Positions 49,233 through 60,599 of a DNA stretch of 64,000 bases are shown piece by piece. Numbering within the stretch: position 1 is the first letter of the stretch; each line of letters opens with the position of its first letter. Source of the stretch: Albula goreensis. Lineage: Eukaryota > Chordata > Actinopteri > Albuliformes > Albulidae. Below the pieces are notes generated by a model. It was given only the letters and a program-made list of their open reading frames with translations. It was not told the DNA's origin and ran no database searches. Where the stretch lies: contig CM040745.1 of the NCBI GenBank assembly GCA_022829145.1, positions 29,301,906-29,365,905 of the forward strand, given 5' to 3'. The position numbers and the translations under genes are program-made.

Positions 49233-49638
49233 TCAGTACTGCACATCCTCTACTTTATTAAGGCAGTGTGTGTCAGTACTGCACATCCTCTACTTTATTA
49301 AGGCAGTGTGTGTCAGTACTGCACATCCTCTACTTTATTAAGGCAGTGTGTGTCAGTACTGCACATCTTCTACTTTATTAAGGGAGTATGTGTCAGTACT
49401 GCACATCCTCTACTTTATTAAGGCAGTGTGTGTCAGTACTGCATATCGCCTAATTTATTCAGAAAGTGTGTGTCAGTACTGCAGATTCTCGCTCCTTTAC
49501 TCAGGGAGTATGTGTCAGTACTGCAGATCCTCTCTCCTTTACTCAGGGAGTATGTGTCAGTACTGCAGATCATCTCTCCTTTATTCAGGGAGTTTGTGTC
49601 AGTACTGAATATCCTCTACTTTATTCAAGGAGTATGTT
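49233..49638. repeat. 40/42-bp minisatellite, 10 copies
   Basis: Units begin TCAGTACTGCACATCCTC at 49233, 49273, 49313, 49353, 49393, 49433, 49473, 49515, 49557 and 49599. Copies 1, 2, 3 and 5 are identical 40-mers. Copies 7-9 are a 42-bp subtype starting TCAGTACTGCAGAT. Copy 10 is a 40-bp diverged form. Each unit carries the 8-bp palindrome CAGTACTG. The identity among four units indicates recent expansion or homogenisation, so copy number is probably polymorphic. Because 40 is not a multiple of 3 and no + strand frame holds a stop, three overlapping open frames appear here. They are by-products of the array, not genes. Confidence 0.97.
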
Positions 49639-50221
49639 TCAGGGCCAAACGTGTCCTATGAAGCATTTTGCTCAACCAGTAATCAGTTGAGCAAATATGA
49701 AACAGCTGAAATTCTGGAGCAAATTCAACCCAAATTGTGGTCAGACAGTGGGTAGAGTCCAAAGAGATAACAGTGTCAGTAGCTTGGCAGCAGAATTGAA
49801 GCACACACATTATCATTAAAATGAGATATGGGTGACAACAGTCGACTGTGTGATGAATCATGACTCGTGATAACAGAAGCTGGGCAGAGAACACAACCTA
49901 ATATTATCAGATCCATAGTGGCATCAATCATTTGAATCTGCAGGTATAAGAAAGGGGAAGTGACCATACATCCAAAATGTCAATTCCATTTGTTTATACT
50001 GTCATTCACTTATGTTTATACTAAATGTACAGAAACAAGAACCCCAGGGTTGTGGATATAGGCAGATGCCAGTGGTGTTACGTGGTTCAGAGATCAAACA
50101 TCCAAGTCAATGGAATATTTCAGTGTTAGTTTACCAATAACCAGTCAAGACAGATTCATAGGGTGCCTTGTAATTAAAATAATGACAGAAATGTATCATT
50201 ACTCAAAACTGGTAATACAGA
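49639..50221. other. Non-coding stretch, nothing recognised
   Basis: No gene or repeat recognised between the minisatellite and the Tc1 relic. Confidence 0.4.
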
Positions 50222-50660
50222 AATGACTGCAGTAGTTATTAATCGCATCACTCTGGAGGAATTCTGGCCCACACCTCAATGCAGAACCGCTTCAACTCCA
50301 TGTCATTTCTGGGTTTGGAAGCATGAAGTATTCACGCAGGTCCCGCCACAACATCTTGACAGGGTTCACGTCTGGACTTGTTACTCAGCCACCCTGTTGA
50401 AAACTTGTTTGTGTTTTGTATCACGGTTTTGCTGCGTGACCCAGTTGTGCTTCAGCTTGAGCTCATAGATGGATGATTGTTTTGGCTTTCTCCAAAACAA
50501 AAACTCATCCAGATGTAGGGGAAAATGAAAAAGACAAAATATCAAAAAATATAGCTTTCTTCCACTGGTCAGCAGACAAGGTTTTATGTCCTTTGCACCA
50601 GATTATGTGTTGCTGTGCATTGGCCTTGGTGACCATGTCCTATCTATACAGAGGGATAAC
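50222..50660 (-). pseudogene. Tc1/mariner transposase relic, C-terminal part
   Basis: On the minus strand 50375-50337 reads 'PDVNPVKMLWRDL', matching the Tc1 transposase motif PDLNPIEMLWRDL (which precedes the last catalytic residue region). After a frame change, 50298-50251 reads 'ELKRFCIEVWARIPPE' (family: EL..FC.EEWA.IPP). On the + strand 'ttttgctgcgtgacccagtt' at about 50430 is the antisense of another stretch typical of fish Tc1-like copies (TTGCTGCATGACCCA). Upstream coding parts are missing or unrecognisable. The frameshift and stops show it is dead. The part beyond 50470 ('ggctttctccaaaac', 'ggtcagcagacaagg', 'gttgctgtgcattggcc') also resembles antisense fish Tc1-like sequence but is less certain. 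Confidence 0.85.
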
Positions 50661-51824
50661 TAGACATGAGATAAACATATTTCAAGTGCATGTGCATATG
50701 TTCACCTTTCCTGCACTCTTCCCTGTCTCCCCGGCCATCTCCCCTTTCTCTCACAGGCAGACACACACTCATACCTCCACGATCACACAGTTTGTAGCAC
50801 TCCTGATGTGCCATTACCCCCAATTTATCATAGGTGTTCATTCTGAGCCATGATGTGAACAGTGAGAGCTCATTTGTATTCTCTTCTTCTCCTCCCTGCT
50901 CCTCATCTCCCATTTCTACAGACAAGCAAGGGAGTACGGGAGTCTTCTAGACAAAAGCTGATTGATAACATTCCCTTTCCAGTGTTTGTTTTTTTTTTCC
51001 TGGAGAATATTAAAGAGAAGCGTAAATCATAGAACGATTCTGTTTCAGTTCATCTTCCATGGTGGAAGCTCACACTGTTTGAGAAGTCAGATGAAGATGA
51101 GAGACGTACGAGCCTCAAAAATGACGAACATGATTGTGGAGTCAGATTTATCAATTGTGAGCCTTACATGTTGCACCTAAAACATTACATGAAGCTCACA
51201 TGAGTTAAAGAGTTCACGAAAGCTCCATAGGTGGCATGAGTGGAATGTGAGTTTCACATATGAGGTGCGTAAGTGCTCAGAGGAAGGAAAGTTTTACAAA
51301 AGGAACGTGAGAGTGTGAGTGAGGGCTGTGGTAGAGAAATGAATGAGAAAGGAATTCATACCTTATTCTGTGCTTGGTTAATGGAACTGGAAACATAATG
51401 TACACTGGTGAATGTATTTAAAGAAATGCATTCATGTTATACAGTGGTCGAAATTCTCCTTTTTCTAAAAGGTTTTAAATACAATTGAAACAAGATATTA
51501 CCAATCCACTGAGGCAGTTTTCTTCCCTCTGTGAGTTGTGAGTTTTTTTTTCAGCCTAATAGTTAAGGATTCACATGTGTTAGGAAACATAGCAGTTGCA
51601 CAGATTAGGCAACACTGTGATTAGCTTGGGGGTCATCATCGTAAGTAAAAACAGTCATTTTTTGCTTGGGCCTCTGACCTTGTTCTCTGGCTATGACCAG
51701 CACAATCAAAGACATAGCTGTCCACATCTCAGCGGCTGTCTTAGTACCTTCATTACATACAATATGTGGACATGTGCATCCACAAAGCATCCTTTCCCCG
51801 ACAGAAAGAAAATCTCAGGCAGTG
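50661..51824. other. Non-coding stretch, nothing recognised
   Basis: No gene or identifiable repeat. 'gtgag' and 'cacatga' words recur between 51150 and 51320 without a fixed period. Confidence 0.45.
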
Positions 51825-52095
51825 TTAGTAAACTATGCCGCACCCCATTCTCATCCCTCTCTCCCGCAATGTGCAGCTGAACCCTAGGAGTGGTAAACAT
51901 GTACTTGAGGGTGGCATTACTCTTTCTCTACTTCCCTCTGTGCGATTCGGGGGAGCGGGTTGCTTCACTCCATGCTCCAAGGTGTCTGCCGTGCCTCGGC
52001 CCATTATATCTTCATCCTTGAGCATCCGAGCAGGGTCACCCAGAGTGTGAGGTACAATCAATTCTCATCATGGCGTTATCCTTGAGATCCACCCT
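51825..52095. promoter_or_regulatory. Candidate conserved non-coding element
   Basis: CpG-retaining, repeat-free block ('actatgccgcacccc', 'gtgcgattcgggggagcggg', 'ctgccgtgcctcggccc', 'gagcatccgagcaggg'). It has overlapping short frames on both strands but no known domain. It resembles the other G+C-richer islands of the window. Confidence 0.28.
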
Positions 52096-54686
52096 GTCTC
52101 TTCATTTAAAAAAGAACTGTGCTTCAAAAACATGCCAGGCAAGCTATCAAAGAGCTACACACTACCCATATGTAATGTTCTGAACATGTTCTCACTGATC
52201 TATGATGTTGCCACTGAGTAATTGTACATATTATTCAGATTTTGTGTCTGCTTTACCTTTACCAGTATTTCAGAAATCTTTTTTATTAACATAGTACATT
52301 GCTATTGTTTGATCATTCAGTTTGAGGAGCTGGTCTGTAATACATACCCACCTAAGACGATATAGTGCAAAACCATTGGCATGGTAGTTTAAAAAACAAA
52401 AAAAGAAACATTAAAAGAACTCAGAGTTTCTGAGTCAACCGAAAGTCGATACTGGTTTCTCTGCAGGCACTCCAAGCTATTGACAGTGTGTCTGAAACAC
52501 TCACATAACCAAGACGGGTTAAGCTGCAATCCCAGGTCACTCCTCGCACAGACCAAGCCTGCTATTACATTCTGAATTTCTCCTGTGCTAATCTTGACCT
52601 AATACACAGTGGTATGAGAGTGGTGGGCATGTTTTGGTCTTCATAAGGGCAGGGAGATCATTAAACCTGTATCATGCAGTGACTATAAATGATATGATAT
52701 AAATTATAAAACAGCTAAACAAAAAATATGTGGAAAAATGTGAATATACTTGGAACAAGTGAATAAGTGTGAACTAAAATGATGATGAAGATTGGGTTTG
52801 ATTTGATACATTTTGGGAAAGGCAATTAGACATATTTCTGTGTGTTATCTTGCCCTCAAACAAACAAACAAACACACACACAAACACATGTACAAGTGCA
52901 TACACAGGCATGCCCATACACATAAATGTAGCTTTGCAATTTGCCTCTTGAATTATTGAGATCAAATTTTCTCACACTGAGGCAATGTCCTTGTTTGCAT
53001 GCTGGTATGACTGAATTATTATACCTGCTTACTATGAGAACATGAGTTCTCATGGAGCCCAAGGCAAGGTCCTTCCCCTGACCTCAGGGAGCACCCTACC
53101 CATGCTGTCAGCACTGACTGCTGGAGAGAGACAGGAGATTTGAAGCGCTATGTTTCCAAGAGCTGGGGAAGTGCGAGTATTTTCAAACCATTTCTGTGAC
53201 GGTGAAAGCCGTGTTGTGAAAGTTGTCATTTGGGCTCCTGTCTTCGTTGTGTTTATGTGAATGTTCTAGCCTCAAGCACAGATGTATCACTAGAGTATAT
53301 AGAGGAGAAAGTTATATTTTGTATTTGTTTTAGATTGGTTTCTGTTAAAAACTTGTTGGATTTGTTCCCCCCCAGTTGGAACCTATCTACACAAGTTCAC
53401 AGATGTTCAGGAGGAGACCTTTACTACTGATTTGTTTGCAGAGCACATCCCAGAAGCTGGGTGAACTTACCTCATGTGAGCCTGTCAACACGGCCGCGCT
53501 CACAGGGTTATGAGAGGTAGTGCTGTATATACACAGACAACTTCACTAAAATATGCAAAGGAAAAAAGAGGGCATCCATGTGAACAGCATGTTAATCAGA
53601 ATCAGCTCACATCCTCATCGCCGGTAATGGAGATCTGCTTAGTTTTGTGTCAAAAATTTTTTTACAAGAAAATATATCAGAGAGAGTCTGTGTTTTTTTT
53701 GTCATATTTCACTACTGTGATTTCCTCCTGGTTGTGAATCGGAGCAGTGCATCGACACTGGTCTTACAGTGATAGCAGTTATTCAAGGTGAAATGCAAAA
53801 TCAGCTTTAGTAGCAGTAGTGGTGGTGGTGACAATGGCAGTTTTTGGTCATGGTAGTTGTGTTTAAGAATTATTAGTTTCTAATTATTCAATGTTTTATT
53901 AAGAGCACTGTTTATTATTTATTCACATTCTTATTGATTCCAGCATTGCTTTTTTCATAATGTGGTAACAGCATGATAGTGTGTAAACAAACATACAGGA
54001 AACAAGCCTGGCCGCAGAGTCTCAGAAAGTGAACAAAGCTTGCGCAGGAAATATGAACAAACAATTGAAAAATAAGTGTTTATTAAAACTCTGTTGCTCC
54101 TTTATAGTGTTGATCTTGAACCGTTTCCAAATAAAAACAATTTCCACAAAATGAGTTTGTAAAAGTGTGCTTGACTTGCCTCATTTCATTGCAGTACTTA
54201 TTCAGCACAATGCACAGTATATTGTTCATCTTACGGAAGGAATCCATTCTTCCTTGGAGTGGCCTTGATGTGCTTTATTTGCCACAGAAGCGATGCAGCT
54301 ATAATTCCCTAAATTCAACTTTAGTGAGCCTTTTTATTGTACTTCTGAAGAACTCAGCTGGCTCTGAAAAGAATTATAAAGATACACCCTCGGATAAATA
54401 ACCTGATTGTCTACAAAAGCGCATAAATGAATAAACACCATCTTCAGTATGCAATCACATGGGTCTTGAAAGCTGCAGGTAAAATATAAATCGAATTGTT
54501 TTCAGATTTTTAAATCATTACATTATTATGTGTGTACTATTCACAAAAGAGCTACTGCAGAAAACAAAATTACATCTTTAAAAATTAATTAATGTTTTAC
54601 TTACTTGCCACAAGCCTTTTTTGGTGAATAATAAAATGATTGTCTTTTGAAAGTTCACATCTTTCTGAAAAATGTGTTTATTTCAG
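52096..54686. other. Non-coding stretch with simple repeats
   Basis: No gene recognised. A (CAAA)n(CA)n tract lies at about 52857-52885 and imperfect GTG triplets near 53820. Confidence 0.5.
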
Positions 54687-54727
54687 CTGCAGGTACACCC
54701 ACATCAACGTCTCCGTTTGGAGGTCTG
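54687..54727 (+). other. Possible 41-nt microexon
   Basis: An acceptor-like 'aaaatgtgtttatttcag' ends at 54686 and a consensus donor 'gtgagtaaat' starts at 54728. The 41 bases between are richer in G+C than both sides and stop-free in all three forward frames (one gives 'AGTPTSTSPFGGL', another 'CRYTHINVSVWRS'). An alternative acceptor six bases downstream ('ctgcag', leaving 35 nt) is also present. The exon would change reading phase. No parent gene is recognised and no neighbouring exon was identified, so this is only a splice-signal-based candidate. Confidence 0.25.
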
Positions 54728-56392
54728 GTGAGTAAATGCACAGCTGTGTGTTTGTTTACTCTCCGTTGCTCAGAGCAAATAAAACCTGTCTGTCAAATAC
54801 AGCAGAGTGTGGGTTAGTCCCACATTATGGGCCTGAGCAGACTTAGGGACTGGGCCAGTGCAGACTGTGGCTGGGAGGCCCTGCAGGCTGATAGTTAATT
54901 GGCCATAGCATCACCCAGGGAGGGAGGGAAGGGGTCCACAGGGTTGTCCATCTCACATCGCCCACCAGCAAACCCCAATGGTGTCCACAGTCTGCCTGCA
55001 GAAAGCTACTCATGTGCAGCCTCCCTGTGTAGTTGTGACTGCAGGATAAGAAAGCCAAACCTTTGGGAGAGCTCACATGCTTGTCTCCTGAGCTTATACA
55101 CACAGTAAACACAACAGCAAAATTAAAATAGAGGCGGGGGGGGTTGGGGGTGGAGTATGAGAAAAAATAACCACTGAGAGTCACCAGAGATCAGCTACAC
55201 ACTAGGAAATCAGTTATCCTGAGTGCATGCCTGATTCTTTACAAATAATTAAAGGTTTTTCTTCAGTAGAACTTTGAAAAAGTAGCTGTGCCCGCCCATT
55301 GAGCAAGGACTACTGGAGCCATAATGAGTGCTCTCCTCTGATTCACTTGCCTGTAGATGCATGAATATTTTACGAAATACAGGCCACACAATACTAGTGG
55401 GGACAGATAGCCTGTTTTATATTGACAATGACTGGTAACCTGTGAACACTGCTTGCTGAGAGGAGATAATACAGGGGGCAGCACTGGATACCAATGATAG
55501 GACAGAGCCATTGCCATTTGGGAAATTTGGCTGTACATTCCTGGTCACAGCTTCAGACAGAATCCCAGGATTGAACCTGAAATGTGAACCTGTAAAACTT
55601 GTGTAAATCTAAGATGTAAACTCTAGATGAATCAGTACTCATGGTGAGAACCTCCACAGACTGAGCCATACATATAGAGCTGTTATAAGGAAAACTCAAT
55701 GGGGTTACCTGGATACTGAGAGGCCAATTATACCTTGGAGTGATACAGTAACATTCTAAACTATTGAAATTAGTCTAAATAATGAAAGAATGAAGAAAGG
55801 ATGATATTAAAGAGCTGTTTCTTTGGTGACATATGATTGATATATTGTAATTGAAAATCTAATCCATGCCAGGAGGAATCCAAATTGTAATGCCAATAAC
55901 CCTAAGTAAGGCCATGACCTTTTCACCAGGGCACACTCCTCTGAATCGTCCTGTGTTAAAATGTTCTATCTCCAAAGATTTTTTACTTCAGCAACCCAAC
56001 TTCTTTTTTTCTTTCCCAACACCAAAATCAAACTTATCCTACCAAAATGACTGTGCAGCACCTCAGGGACTTATAGTATACATTAACTTGTAACCCTGCC
56101 CTGAAAAATGGCAATTTAGTACCTTCCTTATTTTTAGAGCATATGTTTTTGTCTCTCAGGAGCTCTGGCTCACATAATAAAAGGGAAGATATATTTTGCT
56201 GGCTCTTCAGCCTTTATAATGTATTTTGGTGTAGAAAAAATGAGGCAAATGGGCATAATGCTACTGGTGCAAAGTTCATTATAAGCCTTATGAGTTCCCC
56301 ACTGTGTCTGCCAATTTCTCCATTATTCCTTGCATTTTCAATCTTTTTTCTCCCTAGACAATGTACTAAATCTTGCTAAGCAATAAGTCTGA
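54728..56392. other. Non-coding stretch, nothing firm
   Basis: A G-rich patch (about 55132-55152) lies within 'gaggcggggggggttggggg'. On the minus strand 'ggttcaatcctggg' (about 55562-55575) resembles a polymerase III B box, but the spacing to a possible A box is wrong for a SINE. No gene. Confidence 0.4.
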
Positions 56393-56923
56393 GTGTGAAT
56401 TGTAAAGGAGCAGTCACAGTGAATGTGAGTTGTAAAGAAGCAGTAACAGTGCATGTGAGTTCTAAATGAGCAGTAGAGCTGAATGTGAGTCCTAAAGGAG
56501 CAGTAACAGTGAATGTGAGTCCTAAAGGAGCAGTAGAGCTGAATGTGGGTTCTAAAGGAGCAGTAGAACTGAATGTGAGTTCTAAAGGAGCAGTCACAGT
56601 GAATGTGAGTTCTAAATGAGCAGTAGAGCTGAATGTTAGTCCCTAAAGGAGCAGTAAGAGCTGAATGTGAGTCCTAAAGGAGCAGTAACAGTGAATGTGA
56701 GTTCTAAAGGAGCAGTAACAGTGAATGTCAGTTCTAAAGGAGCAGAACTGAATGTGAGTTCTAAAGGAGATATAACAGTGAATGTGAGTTCTAAAGGAGA
56801 TATAACAGTGAATGTGGGTTCTAAAGGAGCAGTAACAGTGAATGTGAGTTCTAAAGGAGCAGAACTGAATGTGATTGTGATAGAGCAGTCACAGTGAATG
56901 GGAGTTCTGGGGGACCAATAACA
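56393..56923. repeat. 30-bp minisatellite, about 18 copies
   Basis: The unit is approximately GTGAATGTGAGTTCTAAAG followed by GAGCAGTAACA. Clear 30-mers start at 56419 and continue to about 56923, with variants of 27, 29 and 32 bp. Two main forms alternate irregularly: one ending AGTAACA, the other starting CTGAATG and ending AGTAGAG. A third form, with GATATAACA, occurs twice in tandem near 56760-56820. As 30 is a multiple of 3, both strands hold long in-frame decapeptide repeats ('VNVSSKGAVT' on +, 'LELTFTVTAP' on -). With no start context or homology, these frames are best seen as by-products. Each unit carries a GTGAGT splice-donor-like hexamer. Confidence 0.97.
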
Positions 56924-58180
56924 ATGATTAAATCTGTCCATAGAGCAAGGAGCCTCTCTGACAGTCCGACTTAATTGGTTATTACCATTCTTCAGGCTTT
57001 TAGATGTAATTTAGCAGAGCTAATGGCAGAGCATCGAATCTCACATGGTTTGTGTTCAGGGCTGCCAGTAAATGCTGTGATTTCATTGATTTGCAGTCAC
57101 AATTAAGAATATAGTGGCCATTTGGATGGCGCATGTATAAGTATGAGGAAGTCTCATGTTTGAAGTGGTTACACCATCGTTCAGCATGCATACACATAAA
57201 TGCAGGGAAAGAGGAGATCTCAGCACTGGGGATGACGTTGACTTTTAGAGGTTACGTGTAAGCAAAGTTAGAAAATAATAGTAACAATACAAAGAAACAA
57301 CTGCCGATTTTTGTGGTGATCTTCAGGAAATGTGTATGCTCTCATTCATCATCCATGCTTCTCTGATTTAATAGTGCTCCACAAGATGGATGATTCCACT
57401 CTACCTCCCTCATCAGGGATGGATGACTATGCCTTAACTGGCCTATCCTACACCCCTCAGGGTGGAGTGGACTCATCACTGAGATGTAAACCTACAGACA
57501 ATGGGTTTGCTATAACATATCTGTTAACTAACGGCTGATGAACCTAAACTCTGTTTGTGTGTTGTGTGTGTGAACATGTGATGTAACATATCTCATAAGG
57601 ACAATTTGGTAATTTGTAAATGCAACGATCTTCGATAATAATGACACTTGTCCTTGAGTGGCCTTCATTTTAACATTTCTCATGTTTGTTTTCATGTTGT
57701 TTTAAATGTGAATTTAAATGTGAAAAACTACTTTTTTCATAAATTAATCATATGGGTTTGAATTCCATCATATTTGTTATTTTAGTGAGTAATTACTGAG
57801 GCTGACAGTGTGTATACACATGTGATCCTATGTGAATCAGTGAATTAGTGTGAATATGTGAGTGAGCAAATAGATTCATAATTTAGTCAACAATAAGAAC
57901 TCATGGGTAATCGTGCACTAGGTGGTAAAAATAAATGAGGTCTGAAATTGATTGATTGGGGCTGCTTGTTGCATGCAGGTCTGTTTCATTTTACTGTCAG
58001 CACTTGCTGTGAGACAGCAGAGGGAATCTTGTCCCTGCAAACTTGCATTTCGTTAAATAAGTTTGATGTGTATTTCCGTCACCGATATTATTCCACGTAC
58101 GTCCCAGTGTTCCCTGCCTCTCTCACTTTGTTACTTCGACGCAGTTTGTGAGCATGCTGACATGTCCAATTAACACGCCT
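56924..58180. other. Non-coding stretch, nothing recognised
   Basis: No gene or repeat family recognised. Confidence 0.45.
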
Positions 58181-58350
58181 GCAGATGTGCGATTGATATT
58201 AATGCAAACTCATTTATTCATAAGCTGAGCGTTTCCTTCCTCAAGGGCAGATTCTGCAGACGCCTACCTCTGTTGCTGGCGTCGCTGAGGGAGTCGTGTG
58301 CTTCGCCTCCGATAGCATTTCGGCCCACAAAGTCCACACATTAGCATTTC
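58181..58350. promoter_or_regulatory. Candidate conserved non-coding element
   Basis: 'gcctgcagatgtgcgattg', 'gatattaatgcaaactc' (octamer-like ATGCAAA beside a homeodomain-type TTAAT) and a CpG cluster 'gctggcgtcgctgagg', 'gtcgtgtgcttcgcctccg'. Repeat-free with no coding signal. The adjacent POU-octamer and homeodomain words are a common enhancer combination. Confidence 0.3.
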
Positions 58351-58926
58351 AGGGTCCAGCTGATGGTCGACCTGCTAGCAAGAGGAAGCAATCCCCCAGG
58401 GCACAGAAAAACACTGGTCAGCGTTGTGGGGTTTGGGGGGGAGGTTTCGCAGAGGTGGGGGAGTAGGGTTACACTGAGATTTGAGAAGGCCTACAGGGTT
58501 GACATCCTTCATTTATTTAGGCACAAGCACCTTGACTTTGAAAATCAAACTGTCAGCACAATTGCAGAAAATTGCTTTAACTGTGCAAATGAATAATGCT
58601 GTATCTGCGTAGCCTCAGTAACTACACTGTGCTCTTATGCCTACCCAGATATAATATGTCAAATACCTCTATCTCACCACACTGACAGCATGTACACTAC
58701 ACTCTTCTAACACGTCCTATTTACACATATGAAACAAATGCACATCTGTATTATAACAGATATGTGCTGTATACACATTTCAGGTGTAATGTAGGTAGTA
58801 ATGCCTATTACACACTATATTTAAATTACTTATTAATATTCTTTTGCATTATGCCAGTACGCATCTGTACCACCCTAGTTATACGCTGTAGTTTTGATGG
58901 TATAAGCTAATTTACAGCAAGCCATT
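58351..58926. other. Non-coding stretch with a G-rich patch
   Basis: G runs of 4, 7, 5 and 3 occur at about 58428-58468, with one long loop. Otherwise AT-rich and featureless. Confidence 0.45.
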
Positions 58927-58950
58927 AGTATGCATACTGTATGCATACTT
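58927..58950. other. Near-perfect 24-bp palindrome, tandem TATGCATA
   Basis: Two copies of GTATGCATACT-type sequence (agtatgcatac, tg, tatgcatactt) form a nearly self-complementary block. Each half contains ATGCAT, a partial POU/octamer-like word. Confidence 0.6.
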
Positions 58951-58986
58951 AACATGTTCCAGTCTATAGATGTGCTTATATCTGAT

Positions 58987-59008
58987 CATTTTATGTAATC
59001 ATAAAATG
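58987..59008. other. Perfect 9-bp inverted repeat with 4-nt loop
   Basis: CATTTTATG, TAAT, CATAAAATG. It lies 37 bp after the TATGCATA palindrome. AT-rich and possibly fortuitous, or part of a decayed MITE. Confidence 0.6.
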
Positions 59009-59234
59009 TATGTTTTGAATATATTTGTATATAAGTTGGGTGCTGCGGCTGTTTCTCCCAAGAGATGCAAAGCCTGTGCTGATGTGGTTGTATAAAGCGT
59101 ACTGAACTGTCCTGATTAAACTGCATTTATAAAGAAAAAAGCACTCTATCTTCATGATTAGATGTGGGAGAATAACAACCACTTTCTTTATTGCAGCCAA
59201 GTGAAAATAAAAATTCACTTCTGCTATGCTCTTT

Positions 59235-59335
59235 ACATCAAAGTGAATATGAACAATTGCCTTATACCTTTCTTATTACATCAAAGTGATTTTTTTAAAA
59301 ATAACCATCCATATATGCTGATAACATCAAAGTGA
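59235..59335. repeat. Short direct repeats of ACATCAAAGTGA, 3 copies
   Basis: The 12-mer occurs at 59235, 59278 and 59324 (43 and 46 bp apart). The first and third copies continue AA-TGAAC/ACAAGAAC. The spacer sequences are poorly conserved, suggesting an old tandem array of about 45 bp. Confidence 0.5.
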
Positions 59336-60045
59336 ACAAGAACTTTTACTGCGACATTGACAACAAAGGGAAGGAGAGTGCAGGTGGAAAACCATGAGAC
59401 CTGCCTGAACTCGATAAACAGTGCAGACTTGCCCATCCAAATTTTTTGGCAAAACATATTACTACTGCAGCAATGCCATCTTTTATTTTTCACCTGCAAA
59501 AAGAAGACAAATAGAAATACAGGTATAGGTGTGGCTAACATCACACAGAACTGTGGCTTTTTTCTTTCACTCCGATGTGGTTTGGAAGGAAAGCCAAGCT
59601 TAACCCCTCAGGTGATTTTCTGTTACTGTGTGAATGTGTGGTTTAACAAGCACAGATGCTTTTCATCAAATGTCAATTTACGAGCGATAATAAAATAAAA
59701 ATCTGTGGTAAAATTTCATTAATTTCATGCCTTCATGAATAACATTCCATGACAAGAATGCTATTCAGGGATAAACGATAATGGGCTTTTTAAATATGTA
59801 TTTTGTAGCCCTGGGACATGCGTGGGAAGCAGAGCATGGCTGGCTGTACCGTCAAACAGCTGAAGTTCTTCAGTCCAATGTGTGGCTCCTGCTAGAAACC
59901 TCTCAGATGAACAAATGATAGCAGAGCTGTGGGAACCATTTGACAGAGTCCCTGGCTCTGCATGTACAGCCAACAGTGTGTGAAAACAAAAGTGGATGCA
60001 TATATGTAGGCATGCATATTGGCTGTGCATGTCTTTACTGTATGT
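59336..60045. other. Non-coding stretch, nothing recognised
   Basis: A 113-codon frame (59357-59698, +) has no known domain. No repeat recognised. Confidence 0.4.
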
Positions 60046-60148
60046 GGGTTACTGTGTGTGTGAGAGACAGTGTGTGTGTTTGTTTGTGTATGTAAGAGAA
60101 AGATAGTAAGTGTGTGTTTGTATGCATGTAAGACAGAGATGTGAGAGA

Positions 60149-60214
<66 letters not shown>

Positions 60215-60240
60215 GTTTTTGTTTGTATTTGTATGTGTTT
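60046..60240. repeat. GT-rich tract with a pure (GT)31 microsatellite
   Basis: The pure GT run spans 60152-60213 (62 bases). It is flanked by imperfect TGTG/GAGA sequence from 60046 and by GTTTGT-type sequence to 60240. Long alternating purine-pyrimidine runs can adopt Z-DNA and are highly length-variable. The 161-codon minus-strand frame across it is low-complexity Thr-His sequence. Confidence 0.97.
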
Positions 60241-60599
60241 TTTTTACTCTCACATTGGAATGAGATGCTATCTCTGTTGATGGAATCCACAGAGTAATTA
60301 ACTTCCCACAGGACTGTTAATCCCACAGAGAAATCATTGTGATGATCAGAGAGGGAAAGCTGAATATTAATCAACAAACATGCAGGGTTAAAGTGGTGCT
60401 GTGTCTTCTCAAATAAATATCAGATACCAGTTCTTTTCATTATGATGTCATATCTCTTCATTTTATCATTTTAAAAATTGCCTGTCAGAGCCTTTTTTTG
60501 GAGGTGGAAAGTGAAGAAAAGAGGAAAAACAAAGGCTAAGAGCTGTTGTGTCGGTAGCAGTATAAAGCTGTCTCCATTCCTGAATGAGGTGAAATTCCT
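60241..60599. other. Non-coding stretch, nothing recognised
   Basis: No gene or repeat recognised. Confidence 0.4.

Noticed and set aside
49233-49638. Regularly spaced direct repeats as a possible CRISPR array
   Set aside because: The whole 40-42 bp unit repeats, leaving no unique spacers, and the genome is vertebrate.
55540-55690. Minus-strand tRNA-like SINE suggested by 'ggttcaatcctggg' and 'tggctcagtctgtgg'
   Set aside because: The two boxes are about 90 bp apart, too far for a tRNA-type promoter, and no SINE body or tail follows.
56393-56923. Decapeptide-repeat protein gene
   Set aside because: Open frames on both strands follow from the 30-bp period. There is no start, signal or flanking coding sequence. 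Reported as a finding rather than a gene.
58428-58468. G-quadruplex candidate
   Set aside because: Four G runs exist but one loop is about 15 bases, so a stable quadruplex is doubtful.
59892-60377. 161-codon minus-strand frame
   Set aside because: Its core is a Thr-His run translated from the (GT)31 microsatellite. The flanks have no homology I recognise.
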